6,574 nucleotides of DNA from assembly GCA_023474015.1 (NCBI GenBank), contig JAMCYN010000136.1, forward strand, positions 1-6,574, given 5' to 3'. The first letter of the stretch is position 1, and every line of letters starts with the position of its first letter. The position numbers and the translations under genes were made by a program. This document shows positions 1-4,722 of the stretch, piece by piece. The notes under the pieces are model-generated. The model had not been told where the DNA came from, ran no database searches, and saw nothing but the letters and a program-made list of their open reading frames with translations. Source of the DNA: Armatimonadota bacterium (GTDB lineage: Bacteria; Armatimonadota; UBA5829).

Positions 1-36
1 ATTCTTCTTGTGTACATCGATTCCTACATATAACAT
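1..36 (-). CDS. IS110-family transposase, N-terminal fragment cut by window edge
   Basis: Read on the minus strand from ATG at 36-34, the twelve visible codons give MLYVGIDVHKKN. The pattern YVGIDVHKK is the usual beginning of IS110/IS1111-family transposases. The Asp in GID is the first acidic residue of their RuvC-like DEDD catalytic centre. These enzymes move circular element forms without terminal inverted repeats; in the IS110 group they are guided by a structured bridge RNA from the element's end. A near-ideal ribosome binding site, AAGGAGG at 51-45, lies 8 nt before the ATG, which supports this start. The rest of the gene is outside the window, so intactness cannot be judged. Only 12 residues are visible, but they are very characteristic. 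Confidence 0.72.
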   Translation of the reverse strand, partial: MLYVGIDVHKKN

Positions 37-40
37 GACA

Positions 41-103
41 TTGGCCTCCTTAATAGGGTCTTGAATCACCCCTAGTGTAGCCCAACTACACCTAGGAGGC
101 CAA
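41..103 (-). promoter_or_regulatory. Leader structure able to mask the transposase ribosome binding site
   Basis: TTGGCCTCCT at 41-50 and AGGAGGCCAA at 94-103 are a perfect 10-bp inverted repeat. In the minus-strand transcript the proximal copy is the Shine-Dalgarno itself, so the distal copy would pair with it and block translation. A competing hairpin lies inside: 71-80 with 86-96, loop CCCAA, one bulged base. It shares three bases (94-96) with the masking stem, so the two folds exclude each other in part. A further weak TAGGG/CCCTA pairing lies around 54-74. The pairing is seen directly; a role in limiting transposase expression, or membership of a bridge RNA, is inference. Confidence 0.5.
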
Positions 104-155
104 ACTCATTTTCATTACATCAGCATAGCGGTAGGTTACCTTGAATATGCGGTGC

Positions 156-191
156 ACCCCGCCTTGGTCTGTAGTTTGACGCTGGCGGGGT
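156..191. repeat. 8-bp inverted repeat straddling the tRNA promoter -35 box
   Basis: ACCCCGCC at 156-163 and GGCGGGGT at 184-191 are perfectly complementary with a 20-nt loop. The loop contains the -35 hexamer at 176-181. Read on the plus strand the right arm is followed by only TTTCC, so it is at best a weak terminator for transcription arriving from the left. It could also be part of the IS110 element's structured end. No function is assigned. Confidence 0.35.
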
Positions 192-204
192 TTCCGAATA
201 TAAT
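176..204 (+). promoter_or_regulatory. Sigma70-type promoter of tRNA-Gln
   Basis: TTGACG at 176-181 and a consensus TATAAT at 199-204 are separated by exactly 17 bp. The expected start is near 211, about 5 nt before the mature tRNA 5' end at 216. Spacing, hexamers and position all fit a strong housekeeping promoter for a single tRNA transcript. Confidence 0.85.
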
Positions 205-215
205 GAGACTGGTTG

Positions 216-289
216 TCCGGGGTCGTCCAATGGCAGGACAACGGCCTTTGGAGCCGTTGATCGGGGTTCGAATCCCTGCCCCGGAACCA
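216..289 (+). tRNA. tRNA-Gln (anticodon TTG)
   Basis: All arms fold. The acceptor TCCGGGG (216-222) pairs with CCCCGGA (279-285). The D stem GTCC/GGAC is at 225-228/236-239. The anticodon stem ACGGC/GCCGT is at 241-245/253-257, with loop CTTTGGA whose bases 248-250 give anticodon TTG, reading CAA as glutamine. The variable loop is TGAT. The T stem CGGGG/CCCTG encloses TTCGAAT at 267-273. Discriminator A286 and an encoded CCA (287-289) complete it. The gene has its own promoter immediately upstream and no tRNA partner in the window. It faces a convergent gene across a hairpin at 316-352. Confidence 0.97.
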
Positions 290-315
290 TGATTAATCCA
301 GGGCCGTACAAAGAA

Positions 316-352
316 AGGGAGCACCACAACTGCTTGTATTTCGGTGCTCCCT
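316..352 (-). terminator. Intrinsic terminator of the MerR-like gene, possibly shared with the tRNA
   Basis: AGGGAGCACC (316-325) and GGTGCTCCCT (343-352) form a perfect 10-bp stem. Inside it ACAA/TTGT (326-329/334-337) adds four pairs around CTGC. On the minus strand the stem is followed by TTCTTTGT, a usable U-rich tract, and it lies 23 bp past the stop codon of the gene at 375-803. On the plus strand no T-run follows, so its use by the tRNA transcript is less certain. Confidence 0.75.
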
Positions 353-374
353 AATGCGAAAGGAGAGAAGGAGA

Positions 375-803
375 CTAGGCGGCCAGAATGTTGTCATCTC
401 CGGACTCAAGTGCTCGGGACAATTTCTCAAGAATCTGAGTCCTCCTCTTAAGTGCGCGTTTGCGCAAGTTCAACATCTCGATCTCAAGGTCCAGACTCCG
501 CATCTGATCCCCGATTATATTGAGAGTCGCTCCGACCATATCCGAAGCGCGCTCTGAATCATTCCTGCCCGGCTCATCGAACCGCGCATATTCGCATATG
601 GCTTGTAAGGTAGGCTGGCGGATATCGAGCTCTTCGATCTCTCTTGCTGATAGCCCCAGCGCCATAAGTTTCCTCATCGACTCGATAACGGTGCATTCGT
701 CAAGTTCGTCGGTCGAGTGATCCGAAATTATTGCGGCATCTACCTGATTAACCACGCTTGCTCTTACCACGCATACAGCGGATGTATCTTTCTTCGGTTT
801 CAT
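375..803 (-). CDS. MerR-like coiled-coil protein lacking the N-terminal helix-turn-helix
   Basis: The 142-residue product resembles the second half of MerR-family regulators. Residues about 27-60 follow the pattern after the MerR wing: acidic ST-DEL, then an MRKLMALG-LS-REIEEL stretch matching the family's R-L-LGFS-EEI-ELL helices. Residues about 93-130 form an amphipathic Leu/Arg-rich helix like the MerR dimerisation coiled coil. Only about 26 residues precede this, too few for the usual first helix-turn-helix, and they do not match one. It may be a reduced regulator, a partner that dimerises with another MerR protein, or an unrelated helical protein. The start at 803 is chosen because AAGGAG lies 9 nt upstream; an in-frame start 39 nt earlier has no such site. 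It is divergent from the M48 protease and ends at its own terminator. There are Cys at 11, 37 and 70 but no clear metal-binding cluster. Confidence 0.6.
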   Translation of the reverse strand: MKPKKDTSAVCVVRASVVNQVDAAIISDHSTDELDECTVIESMRKLMALGLSAREIEELDIRQPTLQAICEYARFDEPGRNDSERASDMVGATLNIIGDQMRSLDLEIEMLNLRKRALKRRTQILEKLSRALESGDDNILAA

Positions 804-847
804 TTTCCGGTACTCCTTCAGTAAGGCGGTCCCAATATACATTATGT

Positions 848-860
848 GCGTGCGGCACGC
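848..860. promoter_or_regulatory. Palindrome in the divergent intergenic region (operator candidate)
   Basis: GCGTGCGGCACGC is a perfect 6+1+6 palindrome, located 44 bp upstream of the MerR-like start codon and about 110 bp before the protease start. A second small hairpin, CGGCG/CGCCG with loop TCATT, lies at 900-914. No convincing -35/-10 pair was found for either gene, although AT-rich TATATT and CATAAT sequences on the minus strand lie at about 832-846. Operator function is inferred only from symmetry and position. Confidence 0.3.
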
Positions 861-971
861 TCGGCATTAGTGCTTACAGCGAAGAATCACCCGATGTTTC
901 GGCGTCATTCGCCGGGGGTAAGCGTTACTGGTCCTCTCAACTTGAACCTGTCGGCTGGGGGTGCACCAAGG

Positions 972-2168
972 ATGACTAGGGCAAAGTTCATCTTTTCGAT
1001 GGCAATGCGTGCGGCATTGCTGCTGGCGCTGTGCGGCGGAGTTTGCGCGACCGAGAGCCAGAAGGAAGAGGAAAGGCTCGGGTATGAGTACGCGAAAGAC
1101 GTCGAAGCCCACTGCAAGCTGACCGATCGGAAGGACCTGTGCGACCGCGTTGAGAAAGTGGGCGCCACCCTCGCCCAGATAGCGAATCAAAACGAGACCC
1201 CCGCCTCATATGGCACTTCGAAGGTTTACCAGTTCAAGTATCACTTTAAGGTGGTCGAGGACAAGGACGTAAACGCGTTCGCACTGCCGGGGGGCTACGT
1301 CTACGTTAACACCGGCCTTCTCGAGATCGCCGAAACCGACGATGAACTGGCGGGCGTGCTGGCGCACGAGATCGCGCACGTTGCACACCATCACACGGTC
1401 CGCCTATTGAAGGAGCAATCCAAAGTAAACCGCTACATCGCTCTGGTGGCACTGATGGGAATCATCGGCAAAGCGAGAGGGCGTGACCTCAACAACCTGT
1501 TCATGGGCGCGCAGTTGGTGAATGTGGGCAAGGTCAATGGATACAGCGTGCAGGCCGAGAAAGACGCGGACAGGACCGCCGTCGCCTATATGCTCAAATC
1601 TTCTTACCACCCGGAGGGGCTATTGAGCTTCATGAAGAAGCTCGACGCCAAACACGACGAGAGCCCCACCCTGCCGCTCGGAATATTTCAGACCCACCCC
1701 GCGCCGTTTCGTCGCGTGATCGCCATATGCAAGGCTATGCAGGATTCGGGCGTAAAGTTGGACATGCGCAAGATGAGGGATATCGCCTATGCGAAGGCGG
1801 TTCCGGTCAAGGAGAAGAGTGACCAGTACAAGGTCGAAATCAGCAAACACGTTGTCTTCGTCCCAGCCGACCTGGGGCCCGGCAAATCATCCAAGGAACG
1901 CGCGGAGCAAACAGCCCGCGAAATCAACGGCCTTCTCGACGCCGGCCTGACCGCCAAAGACCTGACCGAAGACGCTCCGCGCGCCTGCCTTATCGCAAAA
2001 GGGACGGAGATCATAAAAATAGACAGCGCTGATGTCAAGTTGAACGGAAGCACCGAACGAGCCCTGTTGGACAGGGCTCGTTCCGCGCTGACACGCGCTG
2101 TGTGGGCTGATTGGCTCTCTAACACGTGCGAAGTCTCCGAAGAGCTCTCCGCACAAGACCTAAATTGA
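972..2168 (+). CDS. Secreted M48-family zinc metalloprotease with extra C-terminal domain
   Basis: The 398-residue product is a periplasmic or extracellular endopeptidase of peptidase family M48, which includes BepA and Oma1-like proteins and typically acts in envelope protein quality control. A signal peptide spans residues 1-26, with likely cleavage after VCA. The strand NAFALPGGYVYV (101-112) precedes HEIAH (132-136), giving zinc ligands His132 and His136 and catalytic Glu133. The third ligand is probably Glu196 in AEKDAD. THP at 241-243 is the usual late M48 motif. Residues about 285-398 go beyond the catalytic core. They contain an ERAEQTAREINGLL helix and a later KIDSADVKLNGST-to-ARSAL segment like an extracytoplasmic domain of some MscS-type channels. 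Start 972 is preferred because it directly precedes the signal peptide, with GGGGG 10 nt upstream; a longer in-frame start at 846 would bury the signal. Its last 9 bp overlap the convergent BON gene. Confidence 0.9.
   Translation: MTRAKFIFSMAMRAALLLALCGGVCATESQKEEERLGYEYAKDVEAHCKLTDRKDLCDRVEKVGATLAQIANQNETPASYGTSKVYQFKYHFKVVEDKDVNAFALPGGYVYVNTGLLEIAETDDELAGVLAHEIAHVAHHHTVRLLKEQSKVNRYIALVALMGIIGKARGRDLNNLFMGAQLVNVGKVNGYSVQAEKDADRTAVAYMLKSSYHPEGLLSFMKKLDAKHDESPTLPLGIFQTHPAPFRRVIAICKAMQDSGVKLDMRKMRDIAYAKAVPVKEKSDQYKVEISKHVVFVPADLGPGKSSKERAEQTAREINGLLDAGLTAKDLTEDAPRACLIAKGTEIIKIDSADVKLNGSTERALLDRARSALTRAVWADWLSNTCEVSEELSAQDLN
2055..2083. repeat. Perfect 13-bp palindrome with 3-nt loop inside the protease gene
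   Basis: GAACGAGCCCTGT at 2055-2067 and ACAGGGCTCGTTC at 2071-2083 are exact reverse complements around TGG. It encodes residues 362-371 or so (ERALLDRAR) without breaking the frame, 82 bp before the protease stop codon. Neither strand has a T-run after it, so it is not a textbook terminator. It also lies just downstream of the convergent BON gene, whose transcript would meet it. It could be an mRNA 3' structure, a terminator variant or a dispersed palindromic repeat. Confidence 0.8.
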
Positions 2169-2396
2169 TTGCCTCAGTTTCCTGACGCGAATATTGTCAA
2201 CCACAACGTGAGCACCGCAGGTGCCGCGTGCTATCATCTCGGCGGCAGCGCGCTGATCCTCGCTGTCGCATGTGCCCACAAGGAAAATGTCACCGTTCGA
2301 GACGTACACGTCAATGGTCTGACCACCGGTCCGCAGGTCGGAGTTCAATCTGGACACGATCAATTGAGTAACGGCCTCATCTCTTAAAGTTTTCAT
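2160..2396 (-). CDS. Small BON-domain protein
   Basis: The 78-residue product is essentially one BON domain, a fold of about 60 residues linked to phospholipid or ligand binding in proteins such as OsmY and Kbp. Residues 27-44 give the strand pattern TIDVYVSNGDIFLVGTCD with the central NG turn. A helix of SEDQRAAAEMIARG follows (45-58), and the closing strand is GAHVVVDNIRVRKL (61-74). No signal peptide or lipobox is present, so it is probably cytoplasmic, unlike OsmY. Start 2396 is supported by AGGAGG 6 nt upstream; a frame open to 2663 carries non-BON sequence and no matching ribosome site. It has Cys at 43 and 60. It converges on and overlaps the M48 gene by 9 bp and is divergent from the Spy-like gene. 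Confidence 0.8.
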   Translation of the reverse strand: MKTLRDEAVTQLIVSRLNSDLRTGGQTIDVYVSNGDIFLVGTCDSEDQRAAAEMIARGTCGAHVVVDNIRVRKLRQSI

Positions 2397-2528
2397 ATCC
2401 GACCTCCTCAATGCTCGCACGGTGACGCCACCAACGGAACTCAAATAGATAATACATCGGCCGCGCCGGTCGCGTATGAGTAATGTATCCCGTGCGAAGC
2501 GTTTACTTCGAAGAGCATAGATGTAGCG

Positions 2529-2557
2529 CTGACGTGCAGTATCAACACATCTATAAT
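2529..2557 (+). promoter_or_regulatory. Candidate promoter of the Spy-like gene
   Basis: CTGACG at 2529-2534 and a consensus TATAAT at 2552-2557 are separated by 17 bp. The predicted start near 2564 gives a leader of about 157 nt before the Spy-like ATG at 2721. The -10 is perfect, the -35 is 4 of 6. The leader contains a Shine-Dalgarno-like AAGGAGG far from the main gene. Confidence 0.5.
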
Positions 2558-2579
2558 ATATTATTTCCACTTTGTGCAA
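2551..2579 (-). promoter_or_regulatory. Candidate promoter of the BON gene
   Basis: On the minus strand, TTGCAC at 2579-2574 and TTATAG at 2556-2551 are 17 bp apart. Transcription would start near 2544, leaving a leader of about 148 nt before the BON start codon at 2396. The -10 matches the consensus only moderately. It shares the CTATAAT block with the plus-strand candidate, so the two polymerases could not bind together. Confidence 0.4.
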
Positions 2580-2720
2580 CTTCCAAACAAGGAGGACTTG
2601 CAGTTGCAACGATGTCTCACGAAAATGAATTGTGAGCCCAACTGAAACCACAAGTCGATCCATCCGTCTGTTCTTTCGTAAGCGAATCCTTATGCTTTAG
2701 GAATGTAGGGAGTGACAACA

Positions 2721-3350
2721 ATGAAACTCAGAATGATTGGCATCGCAACACTCGCTCTAATGGTCTTGGGGACCGGCGTGTTCGCCCAGGGTCCGAGGGC
2801 CGGTGGTCGAATGGGCAACAGGGGCCCGGGTATGGGCCGCCAGGTCAATGGATTGGGCCTGTCACAGGCTCAGAAGGATCAGATCAAGACTATTGTCCAA
2901 CGCTTCCATCAGGACGTCAAAGGTGTGGTGCAATCAAGCGCCTCTAAGGACGAGAAGCAGTCGCAGGTCAAGGCTCTGCGCCAGAAGGCCGGCGAGGACA
3001 TTATGGCCGTGCTGACCCCGGAGCAGCAAGCCAAAGCGACTCAGACGAAGTTCGTGGACCGTATCCTCAGCCCGCGAGCGGCTATGGCGGCAAGATTCAT
3101 GCGCGTGCTTGGGCAGTTGAACCTCACTGAAGCTCAGAAGACGCAAGTAAAGGACATAATGAAAGGCAACCGCGACGCCTGCGCCGCCGTCAGGAATGAC
3201 ACCTCACTCACGCCGGAGGCGAGGCGCGCGAAAATGCAGCAAGTCAGAACGGATACTCTCGACAAGATCAAGGCGATCCTTACATCTGAGCAGTTGACGA
3301 AATTCAACGAGCTGATGGCCCAAAGACCGGGGCGCGGAGCCGGAAAATAG
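2721..3350 (+). CDS. Exported Spy/CpxP-like LTxxQ-motif protein
   Basis: The 209-residue product has a signal peptide (residues 1-22, cleavage expected after VFA) and a Gly/Arg-rich linker (23-46). Four LTxxQ-type motifs follow: LSQAQ (47-51), LTPEQ (98-102), LTEAQ (135-139) and LTSEQ (187-191). Spy and CpxP carry two such motifs in a helical dimer that acts as a periplasmic chaperone or stress sensor. Two pairs suggest a tandem copy of that helical unit, about 50 residues between motifs in each half. One Cys is present (153). The ATG at 2721 is chosen because AGGGAG lies 8 nt upstream; a GTG at 2712 would overlap that site. It has its own promoter candidate with a long leader and ends at a strong hairpin. 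In E. coli, members of this family are induced by envelope stress; regulation here is unknown. Confidence 0.85.
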   Translation: MKLRMIGIATLALMVLGTGVFAQGPRAGGRMGNRGPGMGRQVNGLGLSQAQKDQIKTIVQRFHQDVKGVVQSSASKDEKQSQVKALRQKAGEDIMAVLTPEQQAKATQTKFVDRILSPRAAMAARFMRVLGQLNLTEAQKTQVKDIMKGNRDACAAVRNDTSLTPEARRAKMQQVRTDTLDKIKAILTSEQLTKFNELMAQRPGRGAGK

Positions 3351-3392
3351 CTCATCCACGAAGGAACACGGCAGGTCACGTTCCATTCTCAC

Positions 3393-3881
3393 TCAGCGAC
3401 TCGGGGGCGGGGAAACCCGCCCCCGAGTTGTATTCGGTTTCACAAGCTCCAAGTTTCCATCGAGATGCAGCCGAAGCTTCATCGGGGGCATACCAGGCCC
3501 GAGGAGGTGGCGCTCGCATTCGAGGGCAACAAAATCCCCCTTAGCACCCGCCGGAGGAACGTGGTAGGTATAGCTGGGCTTATCGCCGATCGACTTGTCC
3601 ACCGGGCAGCGCAGCACGCTGGGGTTCTTGAGGTAATCTTTTTTCAATATTTCAAGGTCCGGCGGATAACTATTGTTGACATCGTGATAGCGGCGTATTG
3701 CATCCCCTACCGCGGCCATATTCTCCCTGCACTTTATGAGGCTATGCACTGAGGGCATCCGCGCGACGTATACCAGCAGAATCACGAACGCGAGGCATAG
3801 AAGTGCGGCTACAATCGCGCACCCCTTCACCGGTTTGCTGCAGCCTGAACGCGGCGTCAGGTCGTTATTATCCAATGCCAT
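3393..3881 (-). CDS. Membrane-anchored pilin-like (pseudopilin C-terminal type) protein
   Basis: The 162-residue product has a short charged N-terminus, one transmembrane helix (about 21-40) and an exported domain. The domain shows C51-N54 followed by an amphipathic helix with Y65 and NNSYPPDLEIL (69-79). A CP pair follows at 92-93, then YTYHVPP (105-110) and a closing LHLDGNLEL (139-147). Helix-YP-L-CP-Y-Y is the layout of the globular part of type II secretion-type pseudopilins. However, no prepilin peptidase site (G followed by F/M-T-L-x-E) precedes the helix, so it is probably a fixed membrane protein, not an assembled pilin. Start 3881 is preferred: AGGAG is 11 nt upstream and a promoter lies just beyond, whereas a longer start at 3947 would fall in that promoter. 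The last 12 or so residues are encoded by the opposite strand of the Spy-like terminator. Function is unknown. Confidence 0.75.
   Translation of the reverse strand: MALDNNDLTPRSGCSKPVKGCAIVAALLCLAFVILLVYVARMPSVHSLIKCRENMAAVGDAIRRYHDVNNSYPPDLEILKKDYLKNPSVLRCPVDKSIGDKPSYTYHVPPAGAKGDFVALECERHLLGPGMPPMKLRLHLDGNLELVKPNTTRGRVSPPPSR
3399..3428 (+). terminator. Strong GC-rich hairpin terminator of the Spy-like gene
   Basis: ACTCGGGGGCGGG (3399-3411) and CCCGCCCCCGAGT (3416-3428) form a perfect 13-bp stem closed by a GAAA tetraloop. TGTATTC and GGTTTC follow, a modest T content. It lies 48 bp past the Spy-like stop. The opposite strand codes for the last residues of the convergent pilin-like gene, so the terminator also forms the 3' end of that reading frame. 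Confidence 0.8.
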
Positions 3882-3912
3882 TTTGGACCTAGCTCCTGAG
3901 TCTATTTGCGTT

Positions 3913-3941
3913 AATATAACTGATTTATGCCTGTCCGTCAA
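3913..3941 (-). promoter_or_regulatory. Sigma70-type promoter of the pilin-like gene
   Basis: On the minus strand TTGACG (3941-3936) and TATATT (3918-3913) are 17 bp apart. Transcription should begin near 3906, about 25 nt before the ATG at 3881 with AGGAG in between. This makes the gene independent of the upstream MBL hydrolase. Confidence 0.75.
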
Positions 3942-4050
3942 TCGCACGAGGGCAAGTTATGCTGTCGCTCGGATAAGTGACTGGCGTCTTCGTGGCGGTT
4001 CGGATAGGATGGTGAGCTTTGGAGTTTTACAAGCGGGTCTACAAGGGCCA

Positions 4051-4674
4051 TCACCGCAAATACCAATTGCTTGCTCGCTCCTCGCCCACGGTAGTCTCCG
4101 GCCCGTGTCCGGGGAAAAGCGGCGTCGAGTCGTCAAGCGTGAGAATCTTGTCCTTTATCGACTGGATCAATTGCTCGTGCGACCCGCCGGGGAAATCGCT
4201 CCTGCCGACTGATCCCGCGAAGATCGTGTCACCGCAAAAAACTCCCGCGTCGGTGACAAAGCACAACCCGCCCTGAGAGTGACCCGGTGTATGGAGCACC
4301 TTGACTTCGGATTCACCTAGAGTGATTGCGTCGCCGTCGTTGAGGAGGTCTGTGGGGGAAAATGGCACGAACTCTGACGAATCATAGAATGGCTCACCGA
4401 ACTCTAAGCTCTGGTTGACTGTTGCGATATCCAACGCCTGCATGCCGATTTTCGCGCCGCATTCCTCGGCAATATCCGCCGTATAAAACGCATGATCGAA
4501 GTGGCCATGGGTCAGCAGCACCCACTCAATGCGCAGGCCGAGGGAGTCAATAGTGGAAATAATCCGGTTTTTCTCGGCGCCGGGGTCAATTACAGCGCCG
4601 GCGAGTGTGTCGCGATCCCAGATAATGTAGCAGTTAGTCTCAAGCGGGCCCACCTGCAGCGGGCGATACTCCAT
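4051..4674 (-). CDS. MBL-fold metallo-hydrolase, glyoxalase II/YcbL type
   Basis: The 207-residue product is a single-domain metallo-beta-lactamase-fold hydrolase, close in length and motifs to YcbL-like type II glyoxalases, which split thioesters with two metal ions. All ligands are visible: THGHFDH (55-61, ligands His56, His58, Asp60, His61), TPGHSQGG (129-136, His132), the bridging Asp149 in CGDTIFAGSVGRSDFPGG, and PGHGPETT with His190. The opening VGPLETNCYI (8-17) is also typical. It lacks the C-terminal helical domain of classical glyoxalase II, so the substrate may not be lactoylglutathione. The start is uncertain: ATG at 4674 has AAGG 7 nt upstream, while TTG two codons earlier at 4680 has AGGAG 6 nt upstream. 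It lies 161 bp after the TPR gene with an inverted repeat between, and no clear promoter, so it may belong to the rel-dtd transcript. Confidence 0.92.
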   Translation of the reverse strand: MEYRPLQVGPLETNCYIIWDRDTLAGAVIDPGAEKNRIISTIDSLGLRIEWVLLTHGHFDHAFYTADIAEECGAKIGMQALDIATVNQSLEFGEPFYDSSEFVPFSPTDLLNDGDAITLGESEVKVLHTPGHSQGGLCFVTDAGVFCGDTIFAGSVGRSDFPGGSHEQLIQSIKDKILTLDDSTPLFPGHGPETTVGEERASNWYLR

Positions 4675-4722
4675 ACTCAAACCTTACTCCTCTTGGTGCT
4701 CACAAACCGCAAGTAAATGAAG

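Larger units (their letters stand above)
1..110 (-). mobile_element. End of an IS110-family element, outer boundary uncertain
   Basis: The transposase start at 36 implies that the element's transposase-proximal end lies to its right. IS110 elements have no terminal inverted repeats and little or no target duplication, so the junction cannot be read from the sequence. The outer limit given is only where the dense hairpin structure around 41-103 stops. The true end could lie anywhere before the tRNA promoter at 176, or the element could have contributed to that promoter. The other end is outside the window. Confidence 0.4.
2397..2720. other. 324-bp divergent intergenic region with leader structures
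   Basis: No substantial gene was found here. It holds the BON ribosome binding site (2408-2403), the two overlapping promoter candidates (2529-2579) and the Spy-like leader. In the leader, AAGGAGG at 2589-2595 can be closed by CTTCC (2580-2584, one G-U pair) and by TGCAAC/GTTGCA (2575-2580/2603-2608). A TTG at 2604, 8 nt after AAGGAGG, opens a 13-codon frame ending TGA at 2643-2645. A small TTCG/CGAA hairpin lies at 2675-2686. The Spy-like ribosome binding site is AGGGAG at 2707-2712. Confidence 0.5.

Noticed and set aside
120..329. Minus-strand reading frames across the tRNA gene
   Set aside because: They are translations of the tRNA and its flanks; the complete cloverleaf and promoter explain the region.
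846..971. Longer N-terminus for the M48 protease
   Set aside because: It would place about 42 residues before a clear signal peptide and overlaps the palindrome; no ribosome site precedes it.
2397..2663. Upstream extension of the BON reading frame
   Set aside because: The added residues look unlike any BON or signal sequence, cover the promoter candidates, and the internal ATG at 2396 has an excellent AGGAGG.
4019..4276. Plus-strand frame beginning EFYKRVYKGHHRKYQ, with codons that look gene-like at first
   Set aside because: After about 30 bases it runs antisense through the conserved C-terminus of the MBL hydrolase, and no ribosome site or homologue was recognised. At most 4019-4050 is a short relic.
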